Source of the DNA: JBGPLJ01 sp963826145
Lineage (GTDB): Bacteria; Pseudomonadota; Gammaproteobacteria; Steroidobacterales; Steroidobacteraceae
Direction of reading: 5' to 3'
Length of the DNA stretch: 64,000 nucleotides
NCBI GenBank assembly: GCA_963826145.1
Contig: CAWGVW010000001.1
Span: 372,001 to 436,000, forward strand
The notes beneath the pieces were generated by a model. It saw only the letters and a list, made by a program, of their open reading frames with translations, searched no databases and was not told the origin of the DNA. The first letter of the stretch is position 1. Each line of letters opens with the position of its first letter. A program made the translations under genes and the position numbers. This document shows positions 25,887 through 34,243 of this stretch, piece by piece.

Positions 25887-27167
25887 ATGGCCGCCGCCGC
25901 AGAACCCACCCGCTTGAGCGATGACATGCAGGCACTTGGGCGTGCGGCCGTCGCCGCGGCGGAGCGCCTGCGTCACGCAACGACGCAGCAGAAGAACGCC
26001 GCGCTCGACGCGGCGGCAAGCGCCTTGCGAACGCGGCGCGTCGAGCTGCTGGCGGCGAATTCCGACGACCTGAGCGCAGCGCGCAACGCGGGGCTCACGC
26101 CGGCGCTCCTCGATCGCCTCGAACTCAACGACGCGCGGATCGAAGCGATGGCGCGCGGCCTCGAGGAGATCGCCGCGCTTCCCGATCCCATCGGCACGGT
26201 ACTCACGCGCTGGGTGCGGCCGAACGGGCTTGCCATCGAACGGGTGCGCGTGCCGCTCGGCGTGATCGCGATCATCTACGAGAGCCGGCCGAACGTGACG
26301 GCCGACGCCGGCGGGCTGTGCCTCAAGTCCGGCAACGCCTCGATCCTCCGCGGCGGCAGCGAAAGCGAACGCTCATCGCGCACCATTCATGCGTGCCTCG
26401 TCGCGGGACTCGAGTCTGCGGGCCTTCCGGCCGCCGCAATCCAGCTGATGCCGACGCAGGATCGCGCCGCTGTGGGCTATCTCCTGGCGAACATGGCGGA
26501 GTACCTCGATGTCGTCGTGCCGCGCGGTGGCAAGAGCCTCATCGAGCGCGTGCAGCGGGAGGCGCGCGTGCCGGTCATCGGCCATCTCGAAGGCAATTGC
26601 CATGTGTACGTCGATCGCGACGCCGAACCAGAAATGGCGAGACGCATCGTGCTGAATGCGAAGATGCGGCGTACGGGCATCTGCGGCGCCGCCGAAACCC
26701 TGCTTGTCGATCGCGCCGCCGCGGCGACGCAGCTCGGGCCGCTCGTGAAAATGCTGCTCGATGCCCATTGCGAGGTGCGGGGTGATGCCGCGACGCGCGC
26801 AGTCGATCCGCGGGTGCGCAACGCGATCGAGAAGGACTGGCTGACGGAATATCTCGACGCGATCATCGCGGTGCGCGTGGTCGACGGCGTCGATGAAGCC
26901 ATCGCGCACATCGCGCGCTACGGCTCGGCACACACCGAGTCAATCGTGACGCAGAACGCCGCGACCGCGGAGAAGTTCCTGCGCGAGGTCGACAGTGCCA
27001 TCGTCCTGCACAACGCCTCGACACAGTTCGCCGACGGCGCCGAGTTCGGCATGGGCGCCGAGATTGGCATCTCGACCGACAAGATTCACGCGCGCGGCCC
27101 CGTCGGCGTCGAGCAACTCACGAGCTACAAGTACGTCGTCCGCGGCAGCGGCCAGATCCGCCCCTGA
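25887..27167 (+). CDS. proA: Gamma-glutamyl phosphate reductase
   Basis: This 426-residue enzyme reduces gamma-glutamyl phosphate with NADPH to glutamate semialdehyde in proline synthesis. The aldehyde-dehydrogenase fold is clear: VPLGVIAIIYESRPNVTADA and GNASILRGGSES. The catalytic Cys is in RRTGICGAAETLLVD, and the family's typical tail (GAEIGISTDKIHARGPVGVEQLTSYKYVVRG) is intact. It lies 14 bp after proB and ends 2 bp before a long palindromic repeat, facing the molybdopterin operon. Confidence 0.97.
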   Translation: MAAAAEPTRLSDDMQALGRAAVAAAERLRHATTQQKNAALDAAASALRTRRVELLAANSDDLSAARNAGLTPALLDRLELNDARIEAMARGLEEIAALPDPIGTVLTRWVRPNGLAIERVRVPLGVIAIIYESRPNVTADAGGLCLKSGNASILRGGSESERSSRTIHACLVAGLESAGLPAAAIQLMPTQDRAAVGYLLANMAEYLDVVVPRGGKSLIERVQREARVPVIGHLEGNCHVYVDRDAEPEMARRIVLNAKMRRTGICGAAETLLVDRAAAATQLGPLVKMLLDAHCEVRGDAATRAVDPRVRNAIEKDWLTEYLDAIIAVRVVDGVDEAIAHIARYGSAHTESIVTQNAATAEKFLREVDSAIVLHNASTQFADGAEFGMGAEIGISTDKIHARGPVGVEQLTSYKYVVRGSGQIRP

Positions 27168-27169
27168 GC

Positions 27170-27244
27170 GGTACCGGGATTGGATAACTGGGGATTTGGG
27201 TCGCTGACGCGCGCCCAAATCCCCAGTTATCCAATCCCGGTACC
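27170..27244. repeat. Long palindromic repeat, copy 2 (31-bp perfect arms)
   Basis: Arms at 27170-27200 and 27214-27244 are exact reverse complements around a 13-nt loop. The outer 28 bp of each arm are identical to those of the copy at 7859-7931. It lies between convergent proA and moaE. The end of moaE (last five residues and its TAA stop, 27227-27229) is inside the right arm. The hairpin may serve as a bidirectional mRNA 3' end, but no U-tract is seen. Confidence 0.9.
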
Positions 27245-27664
27245 GCAGTGGGTGCAGTTTACCCAGCCGGAGTCGCCTTCGACGTAGTGCTCTTTTTTCC
27301 AGATCGGCAGGCGGTGCTTCACTTCGTCGATGATGTAGCGGCAGGCCGTGAAGGCTTCGCCGCGATGGCCTGAGCTCACGCCGACCCACACGGCGAGTTC
27401 GCCGATCTCGAGCGATCCAACGCGGTGCACGCAGAGCGCGTGCGCGACGCCGAACTTCTCGATGGCCGCGCGCACGATGCGCTCGCCTTCCTTGACCGCG
27501 AGATCTTCGTAGGCCTCGTATTCCAGCCGGCGCACGTCGCGGCCTTCGTTGTGATTGCGCACCCAGCCTTCGAACGCGGCGAAGCCGCCGGACGCGGGAT
27601 CCGCGAGCTCGCGGCGCAGAGCCGCTCCGTCGATTACCGTGTTCGAAAAGCGAAAGACGTTCAT
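27227..27664 (-). CDS. moaE: Molybdopterin synthase catalytic subunit
   Basis: This 145-residue protein joins two MoaD thiocarboxylates' sulfur to precursor Z/cPMP to make molybdopterin. It shows the MoaE pattern: GGFAAFEGWVRNHNEGR, LEYEAYEDLAVKEGERIV, HRVGSLEIGELAVWVGVSSGHRGEAF and the catalytic-lysine segment VKHRLPIWKKEHY. The start ATG overlaps the moaD stop (ATGA). Its last five residues and stop are encoded by the 27170-27244 palindrome, so the native C-terminus may have differed by a few residues. Confidence 0.95.
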   Translation of the reverse strand: MNVFRFSNTVIDGAALRRELADPASGGFAAFEGWVRNHNEGRDVRRLEYEAYEDLAVKEGERIVRAAIEKFGVAHALCVHRVGSLEIGELAVWVGVSSGHRGEAFTACRYIIDEVKHRLPIWKKEHYVEGDSGWVNCTHCGTGIG

Positions 27665-27906
27665 CCGCCCGCCACCGGTGGAATGAAGACGACGCTGTCG
27701 CCATCGGCTAGCGCGGACTCCCAGTCGCGGAACTCCGCATTCACGGCGACCCGGAGCTGATCGCGCCCGAGCTTGAACGGATGGCGCGCCTTGAGCTCCG
27801 CGTAGAGCTCCGCCGGCGTCGATGCAGCGGTCGTCACGCGCTCTTCGCTCCGGCCGGCCTGCTCGCGAAGCAGCGCGAAATACTGAATACGAAACGTGCG
27901 GGTCAT
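27661..27906 (-). CDS. moaD: Molybdopterin synthase sulfur-carrier subunit
   Basis: This 81-residue ubiquitin-like protein ends in the essential Gly-Gly (VVFIPPVAGG), which is thiocarboxylated and donates sulfur to the cofactor precursor. The start RIQYFALLREQAGRSEE is typical of MoaD. It overlaps moaE by 4 bp (ATGA) and follows mobA by 9 bp, within a single molybdenum-cofactor operon. Confidence 0.94.
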   Translation of the reverse strand: MTRTFRIQYFALLREQAGRSEERVTTAASTPAELYAELKARHPFKLGRDQLRVAVNAEFRDWESALADGDSVVFIPPVAGG

Positions 27907-27910
27907 GGGC

Positions 27911-28018
27911 GCCCCTCACCCTAACCCTCTCCCCCTGAAAGGGGAGAGGGGACCGGAGAGGGGTGAGGGCTCCACTCCCTCTCCCGTGTCTTCACGGGAG
28001 AGGGCTGGGGTGAGGGCC
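27911..28018. repeat. Two CCCTCTCCC-type hairpins in tandem
   Basis: Hairpin 1 is CCCTCTCCCC (27925-27934) with GGGGAGAGGG (27941-27950). Hairpin 2 is CCCTCTCCCGTG (27977-27988) with CACGGGAGAGGG (27993-28004) around a 4-nt loop. GGGGTGAGGG-type flanks follow each one. They belong to the same family as the elements at 10 kb and 21.7 kb. They form the last ~33 codons and the stop region of mobA. Confidence 0.9.
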
Positions 28019-28611
28019 TTCTCCGCCGCTTCAAATTCCTCCGCCGTGTTCACGTTGTCGAGCGCGTGCGGATGCGGCTGCTCGACCAGGAGCGCATCGT
28101 TTTGAATGAGAAACTTTCGTGGACAGTCCTTGCCGCTCGCAACATAAGCCTCGATGAGCGCGCGGCTCTTCGGCTCGTAGATTGCGCACAGCGGCTCCGG
28201 CAATCCGTCGTGTGTGCTGATGTACGCCGTCGCGACGCGAGCGGGATCGCGCGCCGCCGCCAGATGCTTGAGCGTCGTTTCATCAATGTAGGGCAGGTCG
28301 CACGCGAGCACGAGCCAGGCGACATCGGGCGCGAGCGCCTGCGCCGCAAGGATGCCCGCAATTGGACCCATATCCGTGTGCTGATCCACGATCTGCGGCA
28401 GCACGGCGCGCGCCGGGTCCGCCGTCTGGTCTGGCCGCACGGAGAGATACACCCACGCGCAGATGGCGCGGGCCCGTTCCGCGGTCCATTCGATCTGCGT
28501 CTTGCCGTGGTAGGCGAGCAACGCCTTGTCGCGTCCCATGCGGCTGCTGCGTCCGCCCGCGAGAATGAGGCCCCAGATGGGTGCCGCCGACACAGAACTA
28601 GCGGCTGACAT
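27916..28611 (-). CDS. mobA: Molybdenum cofactor guanylyltransferase
   Basis: This 231-residue protein transfers GMP from GTP to molybdopterin to make the MGD cofactor. The nucleotide-binding LILAGGRSSRMGRDKALL is present, as are VLACDLPYIDETTLKHL and the DGLPEPLCAIYEP segment. The C-terminal ~33 residues (LTPALSREDTGEGVEPSPLSG...) are encoded by palindromic repeat DNA and are not MobA-like; the domain proper ends near ALDNVNTAEEFEAAEKA. The gene sits in the middle of the moa operon, overlapping moaC. Confidence 0.94.
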   Translation of the reverse strand: MSAASSVSAAPIWGLILAGGRSSRMGRDKALLAYHGKTQIEWTAERARAICAWVYLSVRPDQTADPARAVLPQIVDQHTDMGPIAGILAAQALAPDVAWLVLACDLPYIDETTLKHLAAARDPARVATAYISTHDGLPEPLCAIYEPKSRALIEAYVASGKDCPRKFLIQNDALLVEQPHPHALDNVNTAEEFEAAEKALTPALSREDTGEGVEPSPLSGPLSPFRGRGLG

Positions 28612-29071
28612 AGTCGCTCTTGCCGCCGGTCTTTTCGAGGAGGCGCAGTCCCTCGATCACGATGTCGTGCGAGAGCGCCTTGACCATGTCGTAGACCGTG
28701 AGACCCGCAACGGCGGCGCCCGTGAGCGCTTCCATCTCGACGCCCGTCTTGTGATGCACGGAGACCTTGCAGCGGATGACGAGCGAGTCGCCTTCCGCTT
28801 CGATCGTGATCTTGCAGTTCTCGACGGCGAGCGGATGACAGAAGGGAATGAGCTCATGCGTGCGCTTCGCGGCCATGACGCCCGCGACGATCGCTGTCTC
28901 GATCACGGGACCTTTCTTCGACGTAAACCCTTGAGCGCGTAGCGCGCTAGCCACATCGGTGGGCAGGCGCACGCGCGCCTCCGCCACCGCGGTTCGCTGC
29001 GTCACTGTCTTGTCGCCGATGTCGACCATCGTCGGCCGGTTGCCTGCGTCGATATGCGTGAGCTTCGTCAT
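28598..29071 (-). CDS. moaC: Cyclic pyranopterin monophosphate synthase
   Basis: This 157-residue protein works with MoaA to convert GTP to cyclic pyranopterin monophosphate. The start LTHIDAGNRPTMVDIGDK and the core AKRTHELIPFCHPL, TGVEMEALTGAAVAGLTVYDMVKA and SHDIVIEGLRLLEKTGGKSD are standard. The moaA stop lies 1 bp upstream and the 3' end overlaps mobA by 14 bp, so the genes are translationally linked. Confidence 0.96.
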   Translation of the reverse strand: MTKLTHIDAGNRPTMVDIGDKTVTQRTAVAEARVRLPTDVASALRAQGFTSKKGPVIETAIVAGVMAAKRTHELIPFCHPLAVENCKITIEAEGDSLVIRCKVSVHHKTGVEMEALTGAAVAGLTVYDMVKALSHDIVIEGLRLLEKTGGKSDYVSR

Positions 29072-29072
29072 G

Positions 29073-30134
29073 TCAACCGCCGATGTAGTACATCTCGACC
29101 TTGCGTAGGGCGTGCTCGCCCGCGCGCAGCTTTGCGCGCTGCTCGCTGTAGCGGTCCGTTCGCTTCTGCCAGACCCCACGGATGATCGCGAGGAGTTCCG
29201 CGTCGCTTGCCCCGGCGCGAATCGGCCCGCGCAGGTCGGTACCCGTTGTCGCGAAAAGGCAGGTGTAGATGCGCCCGTCGGAGGAGAGGCGCGCACGCGT
29301 GCACGAGCCGCAGAACGGTTCGCTCACCGACGAGATGAAGCCGATCTCGCCAGCGCCGTCTGTGAAGCGATAGCGCTCAGCGACTTCGCCGTGATAGTTC
29401 TCGGCGATTGCCTCCAGCGGCCAAAGCGCCGAAATCCTGGCAAGCACCTCGCGCGACGGTACCACGCGCTCGCGCTGCCAGTGATTGCGATTGCCGACGT
29501 CCATGTATTCGATAAATCTGACGATGACGCCGGTGCCGCGGAAATGCCGCACCAGATCGACGAGCGTGTGATCGTTGATGCCGCGCTCGACGACCGTATT
29601 GACCTTGACAGGCGCGAGCCCCGCGCGGATCGCGCTCTCGATGCCTTCGAGCACCTGATCCTTCCCCGCGAAGCCGCCGCTCATCTGCGTGAACACGGCG
29701 TCGTCGAGGCTGTCGAGGCTGACGGTCACGCGATCGAGCCCATTCGCTTTGAGCTCGGCAGCGTATTTGCCGAGGAGCACGCCGTTCGTCGTGAGCGCGA
29801 CGTCCTCGACGCCCTCGAGCGAGGTGAGATCGCCGACGAGATCGGCGAGATTCGCGCGCAGCAGCGGCTCGCCGCCGGTGAGGCGCACCTTGCGCACTCC
29901 GAGCTGCGTGAAAAGCTTCGTAAGCCGCACGATCTCGTCGAACTCGAGCCGCTCCTGCGATTTCAGGAACTGGTAGTGCTCGTGAAACTGCTCCTTCGGC
30001 ATGCAGTAGGGGCAGCGGAAGTTGCAGCGATCCATGACCGAGATGCGCAGGTCATGGAGCGGGCGCGCGAGCGCATCGAGCGGGGCTTCGGGTCCGCCGA
30101 TCGCGACGACATTGGTGGAGGGTGTTTCGCTCAT
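29073..30134 (-). CDS. moaA: GTP 3',8-cyclase (radical SAM)
   Basis: This 353-residue radical SAM enzyme catalyses the first step of molybdenum-cofactor synthesis. The N-terminal cluster motif is CNFRCPYC (RISVMDRCNFRCPYCMP) and the SAM-binding LTGGEPLLR follows. The C-terminal second cluster is formed by Cys residues in PFCGSCTRARLSSDGRIYTCL. The terminal Gly-Gly (YYIGG), important for activity in this family, is intact. The ATG at 30134 was chosen because a protein-like N-terminus starts there, 17 bp after the moeA stop. Confidence 0.96.
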   Translation of the reverse strand: MSETPSTNVVAIGGPEAPLDALARPLHDLRISVMDRCNFRCPYCMPKEQFHEHYQFLKSQERLEFDEIVRLTKLFTQLGVRKVRLTGGEPLLRANLADLVGDLTSLEGVEDVALTTNGVLLGKYAAELKANGLDRVTVSLDSLDDAVFTQMSGGFAGKDQVLEGIESAIRAGLAPVKVNTVVERGINDHTLVDLVRHFRGTGVIVRFIEYMDVGNRNHWQRERVVPSREVLARISALWPLEAIAENYHGEVAERYRFTDGAGEIGFISSVSEPFCGSCTRARLSSDGRIYTCLFATTGTDLRGPIRAGASDAELLAIIRGVWQKRTDRYSEQRAKLRAGEHALRKVEMYYIGG

Positions 30135-30150
30135 GGCCGTACGTGCCACG

Positions 30151-31350
30151 CTACCAGCGGTGCAGGCGCGTGACGAATCCCTTGGCGTACGTGTTCGGCC
30201 CCGGCGGCAGCTCGACGAACCCGTCGGTGCCGACGAGCGCGGTGAAATCGCCGGAGCCGTTGGTCGGTTTCGGCAGCGCCCAGGCACGGCCCCAGTCGTC
30301 GGCGTCGAGCGTTACCGGCATGAATCCCGTGAGTGGCGGTTTGTGTTCGATTGCGGCGGCGAGCGCGATCTTCTCAGGCCCCGCGGGCTTCAGGCCCATG
30401 GCCTGATCGAGCGCCGGCAGGACGTAGCGCGTGAGGCAGACGAGCGTCGAAACGGGATTGCCCGGGAGCCCAAAGACCGACTGGCCCTGCGGCCCGATGC
30501 CGAACCACATGGGGCGGCCCGGGCGCTGCGAGATCTTGTGAAAGATCGGCCGCACGCCGAGCTCCGTCAGCACCTTCGGCACGAGATCGAAACGGCCCAT
30601 GGAAACGCCGCCGCTCAGGATCAAGGCATCGTGCGTGTCGAGGTGCAGCCGCAGCTGCTTCGCGAGCACCGCCTCGTCGTCCGGCAAGTGATCATCGCCC
30701 ACCCGCACGAAGCCGCGGGCGCGCAACATCGCCGCAATGCCATAAACGTTCGAGCGACGCACCTGATAGTCCGCGATCGGTTCACCCGGATCGATGAGCT
30801 CATCGCCGGTCGAGACCACCATGAGCGCGGGCTGGCTGCTGACGCGCACGCGCGCCATGCCGGCCGACGCTGCGACCGCAATTTCGGCTGCTCGCAGGCG
30901 GCTCCCGGCAGTCACGAGCAAATCGCCCTGGCGGCTGTCCGAGCTGCGCTTGTGCACATTGAGATCGGGTGCAACGTTCTTCGGCTCGACGAGCCGGGCG
31001 GTGCCGTCCTTGACCTCGATCTGCTCGACCGGCACGACACAGTCGCAGCCGCGCGGCAGCACGGCGCCCGTCATCACTTCGATGCAGTCGTTCGGCCGCT
31101 CGAGCGCCATCTGCGGCGCGCCGGCGGCCTGCGTGCCGGCGACCCGGAGCTTGCGGCCGCCGCCCGCCTGCGAGACGGAAGCGAGCGCGATGCCGTCCAT
31201 GGCAACGCGGTCGAACGGGGGCTGATCCCGTTCCGCGTAGATGTTCTCGCGCAGCACCAAGCCATGACACTGCGTAAGCGGCAGTGACTCGATCGGCAGA
31301 CAAGTCACATGCAACTGGATGGCAGCGTCGGCTTCCGTGGGTGAGATCAA
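30151..31350 (-). CDS. moeA: Molybdopterin molybdenumtransferase
   Basis: This 399-residue enzyme inserts molybdate into adenylated molybdopterin. It shows PPFDRVAMDGIAL, IEVMTGAVLPRGCDCVVPVEQ, VVSTGDELIDPGEPI, SNVYGIAAMLRARG, ILSGGVSMGRFDLVPKVL and VFGLPGNPVSTLVCLTRYVLP, the full series of MoeA blocks. The likely start is TTG at 31350, immediately after the TAA stop of the upstream periplasmic-protein gene. It is the first Moco gene of the operon; no moaB/mog gene is present here. Confidence 0.95.
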   Translation of the reverse strand: MISPTEADAAIQLHVTCLPIESLPLTQCHGLVLRENIYAERDQPPFDRVAMDGIALASVSQAGGGRKLRVAGTQAAGAPQMALERPNDCIEVMTGAVLPRGCDCVVPVEQIEVKDGTARLVEPKNVAPDLNVHKRSSDSRQGDLLVTAGSRLRAAEIAVAASAGMARVRVSSQPALMVVSTGDELIDPGEPIADYQVRRSNVYGIAAMLRARGFVRVGDDHLPDDEAVLAKQLRLHLDTHDALILSGGVSMGRFDLVPKVLTELGVRPIFHKISQRPGRPMWFGIGPQGQSVFGLPGNPVSTLVCLTRYVLPALDQAMGLKPAGPEKIALAAAIEHKPPLTGFMPVTLDADDWGRAWALPKPTNGSGDFTALVGTDGFVELPPGPNTYAKGFVTRLHRW

Positions 31351-31764
31351 TTAGCCGCCGCTTTTCTCTTTGGCTGCCTTGCGCTTGTCGTTGAAGGTGC
31401 GGATCTGCTCATTGAACCGGTCCATGACCGCGTGCAGTTCATCGAAGGCCGAGTCGTACTTCGCGACATAACGCTTGTCGAGTTCCTCGATCTGCTTCTG
31501 CAGCTCCTTCTTCTTGTCCGCCGACATGCCGTCTTCGATCTTGGGCTTCTCGGCATCGTGCTCGCCGCTGATGCATTCCAGGTAGACGCCCATGTCGCTG
31601 TTGTACTTGTCGTATTCCTTCTTGGCAGCCTTCATTTCATCGAGGTTCGCCGTTCCGCCGTCCGGCATCGTGGCGGGTGCCTTGGGATAGTCGCATTCGG
31701 CGAAGGCCGGCAGGGCGGTAGCGAGCGCCACTACGGCAACAGCATGAGCAATCAGCATTTTCAT
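31351..31764 (-). CDS. Small periplasmic coiled-coil protein of unknown function
   Basis: This 137-residue protein has a signal peptide (MKMLIAHAVAVVALATALPAFAE) and a mature part that is highly charged and helical. It includes an MSADKKKELQKQIEELDKRY coiled-coil stretch and two Cys (CDYPKAP and LECISGE) that could form a disulfide. I do not recognise its family. It directly precedes moeA (TAA/TTG abutting), which is probably read-through transcription more than a Moco role. Confidence 0.75.
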   Translation of the reverse strand: MKMLIAHAVAVVALATALPAFAECDYPKAPATMPDGGTANLDEMKAAKKEYDKYNSDMGVYLECISGEHDAEKPKIEDGMSADKKKELQKQIEELDKRYVAKYDSAFDELHAVMDRFNEQIRTFNDKRKAAKEKSGG

Positions 31765-31942
31765 GGATCCCCCGCGTTCAGTCTTGGATAGGCGAATGGA
31801 ATTTTGCGGCCGGTCTGTCGGGCCGGGTCGCGATCTATATTATTAGGAGTCGTGCGCACTGGCTATCGGACCCTGCCAGCCCGAATTTTGTTCACTGGCC
31901 TGAGCTTGCGTTACAGTCGCGCCCCCGTCTGGAGTCCGCTGC

Positions 31943-33481
31943 ATGAATGCTTCCATTGCCCCCGCCGATGCGCGCCAGCCGAAGGCTGCCCGGGAATTGG
32001 CCCATTTCGTCAATGGCCGGCGGGTCCCCGGGACGAGCGGCAGCTTTGGCGTTGTTTTCGACCCAGCGATCGGCGCCGTTTCGGCCCGGGTGCCGCTGGC
32101 GAGCGCCGCGGAAACCTCGGCCGTGGTCGACGCCGCACGCGCAGCATTCCCGGCCTGGGCCGCAACGCCGCCGCTGCAGCGCGCCCGCGTGCTCTTCAAG
32201 TTCAAGGAAGCGATCGAGCGGAACATCGACGAGCTCGCCCGGATCATCACGAGCGAACACGGCAAGGTCCTTTCGGACGCGCGCGGGGAAGTGGTGCGTG
32301 GGCTCGAGGTGGTCGAGTTCGCCTGCGGTATTCCGCACCTCCTCAAGGGCGAGTATTCCGACAGCGTCGGGAGCGGGATCGATAGCTGGTCGCTGCGCCA
32401 GCCCGTCGGTGTCTGCGCCGGCATTACGCCGTTCAATTTTCCCGCCATGGTTCCGATGTGGATGTTCCCGATCGCGCTTGCCTGCGGGAACAGCTTCATC
32501 CTGAAGCCTTCGGAGAAGGATCCGTCGCTTGGGCTTCGGCTCGCGGAGCTCCTGGTGGAATGCGGCCTGCCGGCGGGCGTCTTCAACGTCGTGAATGGCG
32601 ACCGCGTGGCCGTGGAAACGCTGCTGACTCATCCGGACGTTGCCGCCGTGAGTTTCGTCGGCTCGACGCCGATCGCGGAATACATCTATCGGACGGCGTC
32701 CGAACATGGCAAGCGCGTGCAGGCGCTGGGCGGCGCCAAGAATCACATGGTCGTCATGCCCGATGCCGATTCGAAGCTTGCGGCACAGGCCCTGCTCGGC
32801 GCGGCGTACGGATCGGCGGGCGAGCGCTGCATGGCGATCTCGGCGGCGGTCGCCGTGGGCGATGCGGGCGACCGGCTCATCCGGGAACTCGTGCCGATGA
32901 TCAAGGCGCTGAAGGTCGGCCCGGGCACGGCCGAGGGTGTCGAGATGGGGCCGCTCGTCACGGGCGAGCATCGCGAGCGCGTGCTGAAGTACGTCGACGT
33001 CGGCGTCGCCGAGGGCGCGGAGCTCGTTGTCGATGGCCGCAAGCTCAGCGTTGCCGGCCACGAACGGGGCTTTTATCTCGGGGCCTGCCTTTTCGATAAG
33101 GTGACCCCTGGGATGCGTATATATAAGGAGGAGATCTTCGGGCCGGTTCTTGTCATATTGCGTGAACGGGATCTGAACAGCGCACTCGCGCTCATCCGCG
33201 CCCACGAATTCGGCAACGGCACCTCGATCTTCACGGCAGACGGCGCGGCCGCGCGGCAGTTCGCCCATTCGGTCGATTGCGGCATGGTCGGCATCAACGT
33301 GCCGATTCCCGTGCCGATGGCTTTCCACAGTTTCGGCGGGTGGAAGCGCTCGCTCTTCGGAGCGCTCCACGTCCATGGTCCGGATGGCGTGCGTTTCTAC
33401 ACCCGCCTCAAGACGGTGACGGCGCGCTGGCCGACGAGCGGCCGTGGATCCGCCGAATTCGTGATGCCGACGATGAAGTGA
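31943..33481 (+). CDS. mmsA: CoA-acylating methylmalonate-semialdehyde dehydrogenase
   Basis: This 512-residue enzyme oxidises methylmalonate or malonate semialdehyde to propionyl- or acetyl-CoA in valine, pyrimidine and inositol breakdown. The aldehyde-dehydrogenase core is clear: GVCAGITPFNFPAMVPMWMF, LKPSEKDPSLGLRLAELL, VSFVGSTPIAEYIY, GGAKNHMVVMPDAD. The catalytic Cys lies in GSAGERCMAIS. IYKEEIFGPVL and the subfamily-specific VPIPVPMAFHSFGGWKRSLFG follow. Conserved length and ends give no sign of damage. Confidence 0.95.
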   Translation: MNASIAPADARQPKAARELAHFVNGRRVPGTSGSFGVVFDPAIGAVSARVPLASAAETSAVVDAARAAFPAWAATPPLQRARVLFKFKEAIERNIDELARIITSEHGKVLSDARGEVVRGLEVVEFACGIPHLLKGEYSDSVGSGIDSWSLRQPVGVCAGITPFNFPAMVPMWMFPIALACGNSFILKPSEKDPSLGLRLAELLVECGLPAGVFNVVNGDRVAVETLLTHPDVAAVSFVGSTPIAEYIYRTASEHGKRVQALGGAKNHMVVMPDADSKLAAQALLGAAYGSAGERCMAISAAVAVGDAGDRLIRELVPMIKALKVGPGTAEGVEMGPLVTGEHRERVLKYVDVGVAEGAELVVDGRKLSVAGHERGFYLGACLFDKVTPGMRIYKEEIFGPVLVILRERDLNSALALIRAHEFGNGTSIFTADGAAARQFAHSVDCGMVGINVPIPVPMAFHSFGGWKRSLFGALHVHGPDGVRFYTRLKTVTARWPTSGRGSAEFVMPTMK

Positions 33482-34158
33482 TTTCGCGACCGGTGATCCG
33501 ACTTCTCACGGCATTCGCGCTGCTCGCTTGCATCGCGGGCTGCACGCGCACGGTGGAAGCGGGTCACTACGGCCCCTTCACGATCGGCGCGAGCAAAGAG
33601 GCGACGCTCGCCGCCATCGAGCGCTCCGACATCCGCGGCGTGGAGCCGCTCGTCGACCCGCCGATCAAGCTCCTGAATCCGCAGCGCGCGGACTTCGAGG
33701 CGCTGCGGGGCGCGAGCGGCATCGCGGTGTTCGGCGAGGATTACCCCATTGCGCTTCGCATCGAATTCGACGGCGACACGCTCGCGTCGAGCTCGCCGAA
33801 CTTCAAGGAGTATCCGTACATCCCGCGCTATCCGTATTCGGGCCCGGCGCTCCTTGCCCAGATGCAGTTGAAGCTCCCGCGCGGTCTCGATCGGAGCGGC
33901 GTCTTCGATGCCCTCGCGTCCTTTAAGACGCAGCAGAAAATCGTCGTCGAAGCGTCTGTCGCGGGGTACGAGATGTACGTCCAGACCGGGTCCAAGCCTT
34001 GGGTCGAGCCTTACCGGAGCGTCGTCCTCGAGGGCGATGAGTGGCGTTTCCAGGGGCTCGGGGGCGAATTCTGGTACCCAGTCCGCAAATCGAGCGTCGA
34101 ATTGCACTTCCGCCAGGGGAAACTCGTCCGCGTCCACCAGCAGACCTCGCTCTTCTGA
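33478..34158 (+). CDS. Lipoprotein of unknown function
   Basis: This 226-residue protein begins with a lipoprotein signal (PVIRLLTAFALLACIAGCT, lipobox Cys about residue 21). I favour the GTG at 33478, which overlaps the mmsA stop as GTGA; a second GTG at 33493 is also possible. The mature part has alternating beta strands and a C-terminal WYPVRKSSVELHFRQGKLVRVHQ. I do not recognise the family. Coupling to mmsA may be incidental. Confidence 0.72.
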   Translation: MISRPVIRLLTAFALLACIAGCTRTVEAGHYGPFTIGASKEATLAAIERSDIRGVEPLVDPPIKLLNPQRADFEALRGASGIAVFGEDYPIALRIEFDGDTLASSSPNFKEYPYIPRYPYSGPALLAQMQLKLPRGLDRSGVFDALASFKTQQKIVVEASVAGYEMYVQTGSKPWVEPYRSVVLEGDEWRFQGLGGEFWYPVRKSSVELHFRQGKLVRVHQQTSLF

Positions 34159-34243
34159 CCGGCGAACGTCAAGAAAGGGCCGGGGCGAACGATAACGTTC
34201 AAGTGGCGGCCCGTAACGGCTACCCGCCCACCCGCAGCGCCCA

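Noticed and set aside
27895..28020. Intrinsic terminator for the moa operon inside mobA
   Set aside because: The hairpins lack a U-tract and lie within the coding region upstream of moaD and moaE; they fit the dispersed repeat family better.
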